This document shows, piece by piece, positions 57,556-64,000 of a stretch of DNA of 64,000 nt. The position numbers and the translations under genes are program-made. How positions within the stretch are numbered: the stretch's first letter is position 1; each line of letters starts with the position of its first letter. Origin of the DNA: Ustilaginoidea virens (Eukaryota; Ascomycota; Sordariomycetes; Hypocreales; Clavicipitaceae); assembly GCF_000687475.1 (NCBI RefSeq), contig NC_057316.1, forward strand, positions 1 to 64,000. Direction: 5' to 3'. The notes below the pieces were generated by a model. The model worked only from the letters and a program-made list of their open reading frames with translations. It made no database searches and had not been told where the DNA came from.

Positions 57556-58434
57556 TTATTCCCCCCACCATTTATGGCGTATGATTTCCATAGCTAGCTC
57601 ATCAGGAAATTCGTCCAGGAAGTTATGTATAAGACCTTGCCAATCAGTTGTCACCACATTTCCGCAATACGCAGTGGTATACTCCCAGTAATCAGGGAAC
57701 CAGCCTGAAAACTCCCAATCAACGAACCCCACAATTTTTTCCCCACGTACAATGATATTCGTTGGATTTAAGTCCCCATGAGTGAAAACCGGCATCGGCC
57801 GATCTTTGTCTTGCATTGTGATCATTTTTTGCATCTCCTGACGTTCCTCCTCGTTGATACCCTTATGAGCCTCTGACGAGTCAACCATGCCCTCTCTTAG
57901 CCAGAAGTGAAATTCTCGTATGGAGTTGAAAGGCCCAAATCGAGGATAGCCATGGCCGATCCGTAGGTCTCGAAGCGACCCACCAACTGAGCTCTGGACT
58001 TGAGGTCCTGGAGGTTCTATACGTCGTAATTCATCGATGTAATCTCTTATCTGAGTAAAGATAGATTGTCGTGCTGTCTCTGACAGCCTCGACCAAGCAT
58101 TCGATAGTGGTTCACCTTGGATACTCTCCATCACGATGTAAGCTCTATTATTCCAAATAAAAGAGCAGTAGATCTTGGGAACTGGTATGGATGTGTGATT
58201 GGCTACGAACTGCATTGTAGCCGCCTCAGTCAGATGAACCAAGTCTCCTGCCTTAACTATCCGGTGTTTGGAGATTGGAACACATGGTCCGTTGCGAGCA
58301 TAAAAGCGACCTGTGGTGCGAAGGGCAATTCTAGTGAAGAGGCGATTCAAGTAAGTATTCTTGAATGCAAGGTGTTCGTATCCATGGTGTTGAGCTTCGA
58401 GTTCATTTGATTCCCGCGAGTGGCCTGTAGCCAT
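57556..58434 (-). CDS. Aminoglycoside phosphotransferase (APH)-like kinase, fungal family
   Basis: About 292 aa from the ATG at 58434 (context GCCATGGC). The frame is open 39 codons further to 58551, but that extension is Pro/Arg/Ser-rich and unlike the family. The fold is that of APH/choline-kinase-like small-molecule kinases. Visible: a nucleotide-binding N-lobe with PVPKIY and AYIVMESIQGEPL, the Brenner/catalytic motif HGDLNPTN with Asp221, and the Mg-binding VDWEFSG with Asp239. Fungal genomes carry many such paralogues, often subtelomeric or in metabolite clusters, and their substrates are mostly unknown. Antibiotic resistance should not be inferred. The frame is intact, uses normal codons and shows no RIP. 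It is the first intact gene inward of the RIP'd zone. Confidence 0.9.
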   Translation of the reverse strand: MATGHSRESNELEAQHHGYEHLAFKNTYLNRLFTRIALRTTGRFYARNGPCVPISKHRIVKAGDLVHLTEAATMQFVANHTSIPVPKIYCSFIWNNRAYIVMESIQGEPLSNAWSRLSETARQSIFTQIRDYIDELRRIEPPGPQVQSSVGGSLRDLRIGHGYPRFGPFNSIREFHFWLREGMVDSSEAHKGINEEERQEMQKMITMQDKDRPMPVFTHGDLNPTNIIVRGEKIVGFVDWEFSGWFPDYWEYTTAYCGNVVTTDWQGLIHNFLDEFPDELAMEIIRHKWWGE

Positions 58435-59372
58435 GGCGTTTCTGGGCCACTGACGCGAGCTTTGTCTTTCGACTTCTCCTGGGGGATTAGGGGGGAAAAG
58501 GGTGGGGCGCGATGATCTTGATGCATTTAGCACAAGTGTTGTGAGTTGCACGTGATTTGCAGCTAGCTAAATGTCGCCGCTTCATCCCAGGGGTGATCCG
58601 AGAGCTTGGAAATGGATGCACATATAAGTACCTTCTAAAAATGGGGTTTCTATGTACTACCATAAAACGATAAAACTGCGCCCTTTTTTCCTTATTATCG
58701 GGATGGCTCTTTTGCGCCCGGAAATCCGCTTTTCTTAACAGCCCGTTAAGGATCCTCTTGCTAAGCACCAAAAAAACCCTGTGCACTATCGCGATAGGAC
58801 CTGCTAAGGAATTTTAGTCATGAAGACAGGGGGTTATTAATTTTTAACAGCCAACATGTTTGACAGGCTTGACAGATTGATTTAAGAGGCGGCTCCAGTC
58901 AATAGGCTTACTACAGGCCAGTAGTAGTGAGTTTTACAGCCTTCTTAGCCTAAATCCTAAGGCATTAATAGCTTAGTATCCTTCTAATAAATACCTAAAA
59001 GTCTCAAGTTTGCATTGCAGGTAGTTCCCCTAGTTTTTACTAAAACAACAAGATGTAAGTTACTATTGTAGCGGGAGAGCAGCTTTGCAATCTCTGTCGC
59101 TGTTGTGGACTGGTGTGCGAGCAAGGCTGTTAACGCCTAACTCACGCGCGCGCTTGGTGAAACCGGCGGCTAGCATACTCATCGGCCTACTTCAGAGGCC
59201 GTTTAAGCATCGGCAAGCGATATAAGGTGCTTAATGCCCTGGGTTTAGTGATTGGGAATCTAGATTCTCTTTCCGAACAGCTCTCATCGAAGTCAATACA
59301 TTTTATCCCTATCCTATATAATTAACCTACCCTTGGAACATAGTTCTATTCCTATCGAGGGTCATTGGAAGC
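58435..59372. other. Intergenic region between divergent genes
   Basis: The APH-like gene (minus) and the next gene (plus) are divergently arranged, so this ~940 bp should hold both promoters. 58600-58800 has a short open minus frame without a recognisable domain. TATATAATTAACC near 59317 is a TATA-like element 50-60 bases before the + gene's ATG. Confidence 0.6.
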
Positions 59373-59952
59373 ATGGTTGGAAACAAGCCACGCCTGTATA
59401 TTGCCCTCTATCCTAGCGGCAACACGGAGAATGAGGAGAGAAAGTGAGCGGAATCAATATTTACCTTTGATGACTTATATAATTGCTGATTATGCCTATA
59501 GATATCACTGGGGATTTCTAATCGGGCCAAAGGAGGAAATGTCTGAGGCGGTTCGTGGTCGGCGCTGCCATGTGAAAAATCGACCACTCCAAGGCTGGGT
59601 GTATGACGATGTGAAAATAGAGAACGTTCGAAATTCTACTCAGCTTCTGGTCCGCATTGTTATTGCAAAGGTCGAGGACGAGAAACGTCTGAGGAGCCTT
59701 CTACGGGAAGTTCCTATTGTCCAGGACAGCCCAGACTGGAGGTGTCGGACTTGGGTCGCTAATGCGCTTAGGATATTAAAGGCGGACAGCAAAGCGCTAG
59801 GGACATCCATGCTTGACTGGCGCAAGATAGAGATGACTGCACGGGAATACGTAGCGAAAAAAGTCGCCCAAGGACGTTTCGCAACTTCCGAAGACCTGAT
59901 GCAGCCCAAGCCAACTTGGGATCTCATCAATAATGAGGAGGTGGTTTCTTAG
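59373..59952 (+). CDS. Fungal protein of unknown function (DUF6914-like), two exons
   Basis: Join of 59373-59443 and 59502-59952, 173 aa. Exon 1 reads MVGNKPRLYIALYPSGNTEN and ends in a split Lys codon. Exon 2 continues YHWGFLIGPK. Further in: YHVKN-like CHVKN, GWVYDD, VIAKVEDEKRL, WRCRTWVANAL, LDWRKIEMTAREYV and PKPTWDLI at the C-terminus. This string of motifs matches, from memory, a small fungal-specific family catalogued as DUF6914; no function is known and I cannot verify the number. Reading on from the longer upstream ATG (59365) without splicing would destroy the conserved RLYIALYPSGN start, which supports the intron. No signal peptide or membrane segment. Intact, no RIP. Confidence 0.85.
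59444..59501 (+). other. 58-bp intron
   Basis: Donor GTGAGC, acceptor CCTATAG, with a branch-site-like TTGCTGATT 17-25 bases before the acceptor. Removal restores the conserved family sequence across the junction and keeps frame. Confidence 0.87.
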
Positions 59953-60892
59953 ATAATGCTAGGCGTCACTATCAGGAGTTCGATAGCCTGCGGGCAAGGC
60001 GTCTCAGCAATCTAGTGATTTCAGCTAGCAGATCTACTAAACATCTTCTTGTGCGGCTCTATTCGCTGGCTGTGCGTTCAATTTATGTCCTAGGCGTGAT
60101 TGCCAGGCGTTGATTCTTAGTCGAGTTCCCGCATAGAACGGGGAATACTTCCTCTTAAATCTGGAAGTGAAATTGAGGCGAGACTTCAAAGAGAATAGCA
60201 GAGGCGCATGACACTGCTGCTAGCTGATGAAGGCGGGCTGGACTAAGCTCTATATAAGTATAGCTTATCTACATATTTTCTACAGTTGTAGCAATGATTA
60301 ACATTTTATAGAAATGCTTCGAAGAATTGCTATCCGGGCTTTAGAAAAAGCCGATTCCAACTAAGGCCAAGGGTATCTACATGCTTCTCCCAAAGAGAGC
60401 AGCGACGAGCGATAGGAAAGCCATCGTATTGGTGTTCAGGCTCTCCCGAATGACGGCACTCGGTCTCTTTCTGGTGTAATCATTAATCAGTCTCTATTAA
60501 GATTAGAGGGAATGGGTCAATCGGACGCTCGGTGCCGCATCGAGTTCCTAATGTCACTTGTAAACACCGCCCCGAATCCTAAGGAGATCATAACGACTTC
60601 ATCTCGACACCTACTTCAGTCTAGCATTAATTCCAGGCCTTATACCACCTCTAAGCCTCCACGGCCAACTCTGCTAACCAGGCTTTTAAATTTACATTAC
60701 ATATATTTCTTTCACGGAAGGGTATCTACTAAACCTCTAGCTAAAGAGCAGGTGCTGGATTCCAATACGGACTGGCCATAAGCTAACATTTTCTCAGGCG
60801 TACCAAAATACGCACTCGAAACCTTTTTATTGTAAGGTCGGAAATTTTGTCGAACGGTAGACTTCGAATAGACCTTGATGGTTATTGATAGG
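59953..60892. other. Intergenic DNA, no supported gene
   Basis: Normal composition with a few RIP-like stretches (60270-60330). A + frame at 60512-60781 (89 codons) has no recognisable motif and no good start context. I do not call it. Confidence 0.5.
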
Positions 60893-61216
60893 AACTCGGT
60901 ATACCCAGTTGTACGTAGGGTCGCGCGCGTGGTATCATGTACCGTATGGTTACCGGTCAAAGGTATGATATTCTTCTTTGATTTATAACTAACTAAGAAA
61001 GCAGGAAAAAGGAGGCAAAAGAGAGGGAATTACATGATATGGCCTTTTTGTGCGCGTGCCGTAGTCACGTGCATCGGCGCGTAATTCCTTCCTTTTGCCT
61101 CCTTTTTCCTCCTTTAATAGATAGTCATTAGTAAAGTAAATAAATCCTTTACTTAGTGATCACCCGGTACATAATACCACGCGCGCGACCCTACGTACAA
61201 CTGGGTATACCGAGTT
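60893..61216. mobile_element. Un-mutated short inverted-repeat element (MITE-like), 324 bp
   Basis: Left arm AACTCGGTATACCCAGTTG... TACGTAGGGTCGCGCGCGTGGTA is the exact inverse of the right arm ending TACCACGCGCGCGACCC... TGGGTATACCGAGTT, with about 55 bases near-perfect. Lower similarity continues to GGAGGCAAAAG/CTTTTGCCTCC. There is no coding capacity. It is the youngest visible copy of the family at 4860-5428. I could not identify a target-site duplication. Confidence 0.85.
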
Positions 61217-61654
61217 TATATCAACACTGATCAGTAGTGGTAACAGCACCACTCACAGGGTGTAAAGAAATCTTTACTATCCTGCTAAGAAGGTTCACCG
61301 CAGATCAGCAAGATACTGACTTCGAAGAGGCAGTTTAGCTTTTCTAGGCTGCGCTAATAAGGAAGATAGACAGCCCATTCCATTTGAACGGCTGAGTACA
61401 CTATTAACCAGAGGGAGAACGATTTGTAACCTCTCCTCCCCCCCGTCTATCATGAGGAAATAAAACACGCTAAATATCACGATCTTTAAAGATACCCTCA
61501 GCATATAGGAAGAACGATTTGTGACCTCTTCCTCTTCTACCCCCTTCTTTCTTTTACCACTACGGTTAAAAGCCCCCTTACAACAACCCCCCCCCTTCTC
61601 AACACCATGGCCTCATCACAACAACCATAAGAGCTACCTATCCGGATACGACGA
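61217..61654. other. Intergenic DNA, no supported gene
   Basis: A near-duplicate phrase, GGGAGAACGATTTGTAACCTC and GGAAGAACGATTTGTGACCTC, occurs at about 61412 and 61508, each followed by a C-run. No gene. Confidence 0.5.
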
Positions 61655-61865
61655 TTCGCCTCACTCTTTAACGACAATTAGACCAACGCGATAGAGCCTA
61701 TCGACCCGCGTGCCGTAGTCACGTGCATCGGCGAGGTCGGGCCGGGCTGCCCGCGTGCCCTACCGGGCATAGGGGCAAAAGTGGCCATATCGTGCGCAGC
61801 GGTTGCGCGGCACATCCGTCGCAATGTGCCCAATTGGGCACCTTGCGACAGCGATTCCGACACTA
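61655..61865. mobile_element. Internal fragment of the long-TIR element family, un-mutated
   Basis: Shares GCGTGCCGTAGTCACGTGC with the 60893 element (at about 61056) and, in reverse complement, most of its length with the RIP'd relics at 31045-31200 and 46040-46205: GGGCCGGGCTGCCCGCGTGCC, GGGCAAAAGTGGCCATATCG, GTGCCCAATTGGGCACCTTGC. It sits directly upstream of the IML2-like pseudogene, where that gene's N-terminal part should be. Confidence 0.75.
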
Positions 61866-62040
61866 GCGGCGCAGAAATCATCTACCATCACCAAAGCCGT
61901 GACTGATTCGGTGGCGAGTCGAGTCACCGATTCCGAGCGGGCTATAGGTTCATCAGCGGATAGAGTTATACATCATTTCACTAGGCGTTACTTCGGATGA
62001 GGCACCTGCAACCCGATACTCCAACTCGGATATATCTCGA

Positions 62041-63587
62041 CCAGTCTAGCTCCCTAAGCTTGGGCCCTATTTTCAAGAATAAGAATTACATATCACAGAC
62101 CCCGTAGACGTCTTCATCCACTCTGGCGCCAACATATGCTTCGGTCTGATCCTCCTCATATTCAGTCTAGTGCCGCCCGCCTTTTCATGCCTACTATCTG
62201 TCGTAGGATTCTACGGTGACTGCGTCCGCCGCGTCCGCATGCTCTAGCGATTTGCCTCCCATAATAATATCAATGGTGCTCTCGCAGGAATCACGCTTCT
62301 TGCCTACTATAACGGACTTCTCGGCTCAGTCGACATCTTGCCTGCCCAGCACGACTACGATAATGACGCCGAATCTATTAGTCCCCCCCACGACAACATA
62401 AGGAGTCTCCTCCAAGACCTCAGGGCTCGGTATCCCCAATCTCGCATATGGCGGATCGAGGAGTCCCGCCTATGCGCCAACGATAAAGACACTAGCAGGG
62501 CTATTAAGCTGCTCTCCACGTGGCAGGAATCACCCCTCAAGCAAATCACAGCCGTCAAATACTTTGAGCTGGGCATCAACGCTATAGTTACCCAGAAATG
62601 GGACCTTATGCGGGATACGTTTCTCCGCTGCCTCGAGATAAGCAATTGGTCCCCGGTAATGTACTACTTCATAGCGGCTTATGCTTCTTTGGAACTCTAC
62701 CGCGATGCCTACTACACTACCGATACCGCTCAGAACGCTAAAGCCACCTATCTTAAAAACCAAGCAGAGGAATATCTCCGCAAAGAACCCCTAGTATCAG
62801 GAAAGCAACGTCTTATGGCCCGCCAACTGCCCCTCGAGATATTCGCGTAGCGCAAACTCCGAAAGTGGGAGGAAACTACCCAGACGCTGGGCGTTGACCT
62901 TGCGGATGCGGTTGGGCCTAGCCCCGCAATGGAGATTTGCTACATGTGGAATGGGCAGAAGCGCATAAGCGACAAGGAGTTGCAACGAGCAATAAAGAAT
63001 CTCGACTAGGCGAGGTGTATAGCGGGCCATATGACGGATAAGCTAAAGGGGGAAAAGGACAATACAGATATCTAGGCGATTGCCATATCTGCCGTGTTGC
63101 AGCGGTTGGGCAATATGGCTGAGGCGGTTGGCGTGTTGGAGGACCATGTTTTGCTTCACGATCGGCAAGTAGCCTACGCCCCTATAATACTTATATTTTT
63201 TCTTTTTTTCTCTCTTTTTTACTTCATTACGTCAGGCTTACGCTCATCTGAACTGGCAGATCCGTATTTAAAGGCCCTAATAAAGACGACTACATCCGAC
63301 GACTACATCCTGCCAATAGCAAATTACGAACTGGCAGTCATAGCCTGGACACATGTACCACCTCCCTGATGGCCTAGACCCCAAGAAAGCAGAGAAACGG
63401 CGGAGAAAATCAAACGAATGCCAGGAGTACCTGAAGAAAAGTTAAAGGTTGGGAGTCATTTGTGCTTGATGCGCGGGTAGATATACGTATATAAAGCGGG
63501 CTGGAGACGGTGAAATGGTTCAAGAGGAAAATAGGCTGGCTACAGCGGGGCTGCTCCTCGAAAATTCCTAGGGACTATATACAATGA
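62041..63587 (+). pseudogene. Broken IML2-like gene (TPR-like outer-membrane/inclusion-body protein family)
   Basis: One + frame reads DPVDVFIHSGANICFGLILL, FSLVPPAFSCLLSVVGFYGD, YPQSRIWRIEESRL, EISNWSPVMYYFIAAYASLE, RQLPLEIFA, RKLRKWEE and EICYMWNGQKRI. These are landmarks of fungal IML2/DUF3808 proteins, which have TPR-like helices and in yeast help clear inclusion bodies. In-frame stops: TAA 62080, TAG 62245 (at a conserved Trp site), TAG 62848, TAG 63007, TAG 63073. After about 63160 the conserved tail (DYILPIANYELAV, then GWESFVLDARVDIRI and LETVKWFKRKIGW) continues in other frames, so there is an intron (about 63170-63230) and/or frameshifts. The family's first ~200 residues are missing; a mobile-element fragment lies there. 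The stop pattern suggests mild RIP. An intact paralogue is expected elsewhere in the genome. Confidence 0.82.
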
Positions 63588-64000
63588 AATAGATGGACTA
63601 TTATAGGGACGGCCGCCGGTCAAGGTCGAGCGAGCGATCCCAGGGTCCGAGATACAGCCGTAGGTCGTTTGATCAAAGAATTACGGGTGCTAGTATATCA
63701 AGCGTCTGGCGTTTTGTAAATGTTTCTTAGAATAACGGTAAATTAAAGCAGTTTCCATCCGAGAATTACTTATCCGGCATATTCGCGTCAAATATCTTTT
63801 CAGGTTACATTCCGTCAGCGGTTTAACCCTGCTAGTTTTACGCGTATATTTCTGTAAGTAGTAAAAAGAAAGGATAAACATACAGATTGGCACGTTAGAG
63901 GTCGCTTGGTAGTCCAAAATACGGAGGAGCTTGTTATATTCAGGCCACTTAGATACGTGGATTCATTCTTTGTGTAATCTACAATACGGGGTATCTCGTC
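63588..64000. other. No supported feature
   Basis: Normal composition. A minus frame at 63690-63917 has no recognisable motif. The window ends here. Confidence 0.5.

Noticed and set aside
57556..58551. Antibiotic-resistance gene
   Set aside because: The APH fold in fungi is a large family with unknown substrates; the sequence gives no basis for a resistance call.
58487..58786. 99-residue minus-strand gene
   Set aside because: No recognisable motif, overlaps the promoter region and upstream extension of the APH-like gene, and the composition is not coding-like.
60512..60781. 89-residue + strand gene
   Set aside because: No domain, weak start context and no sign of splicing signals linking it to other frames.

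Overview
The window is a chromosome end of a filamentous fungus, most likely an ascomycete (Pezizomycotina). It starts with a terminal CCCTAA tract, so it reads inward from a TTAGGG telomere. Most of the next 57 kb carries the mark of repeat-induced point mutation (RIP): TA is extremely common, CA and TG (hence ATG, CAT, CAG and TGG) are scarce, CpG is kept, and nearly every reading frame is broken by TAG. Only the first ~4.1 kb and the last ~6.5 kb have normal composition and readable genes.

Region 1 (1-4245) is a complete telomeric Penelope-like retroelement sitting inside telomere repeats. It has two 358-bp direct terminal repeats (pLTRs) that I see as identical. Each carries a hammerhead ribozyme whose stems and core can be drawn from the sequence. 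One intact ~968-aa reverse transcriptase gene has no recognisable GIY-YIG endonuclease. This is the architecture of the endonuclease-deficient, telomere-attached PLEs (Athena/Coprina type). The sense RNA runs from the chromosome end inward and is followed by a C-rich telomeric tract.

Region 2 (4246-25538) is RIP-mutated subtelomere. It holds a long-TIR element (4860-5428), a pyrimidine-rich array (5530-6275), and two very large broken genes on the minus strand. One is an SNF2-family helicase (about 8.6-15.0 kb) whose motifs I, II, III and VI are still readable. The other is an unrecognised reading frame of some 2,600 residues with an AT-hook (about 16.6-24.7 kb).

Region 3 (25539-55412) is a tandem duplication of a ~15-kb unit (25539-40530 and 40534-55412). 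Both copies were RIP-mutated, partly at different sites, so each helps read the other. The unit holds a telobox-Myb-like gene, two unrecognised genes, a small BRCT-like gene, a HAT1-like (type B histone acetyltransferase N-terminal) gene, and many minisatellites. Two palindromes recur: GGACCTGCAGGTCC across regions 2 and 3, and GCACGCGAAAATTTGCGTGC in the terminal array. A set of chromatin- and telomere-related domains in a duplicated repeat unit could be an undescribed large mobile or subtelomeric element. That is inference.

Region 4 (55413-64000): a spacer and a ~600-bp third piece of the unit (56861-57465) give way to normal DNA. It has an aminoglycoside-phosphotransferase-like kinase gene, a two-exon gene of a fungal family of unknown function (58-bp intron), a short un-mutated inverted-repeat element, a second fragment of that family, and a broken IML2-like gene with in-frame stops.

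RIP'd genes were read by hand translation. Their ends are approximate, and domain names rest on motif recognition, not on a database search.
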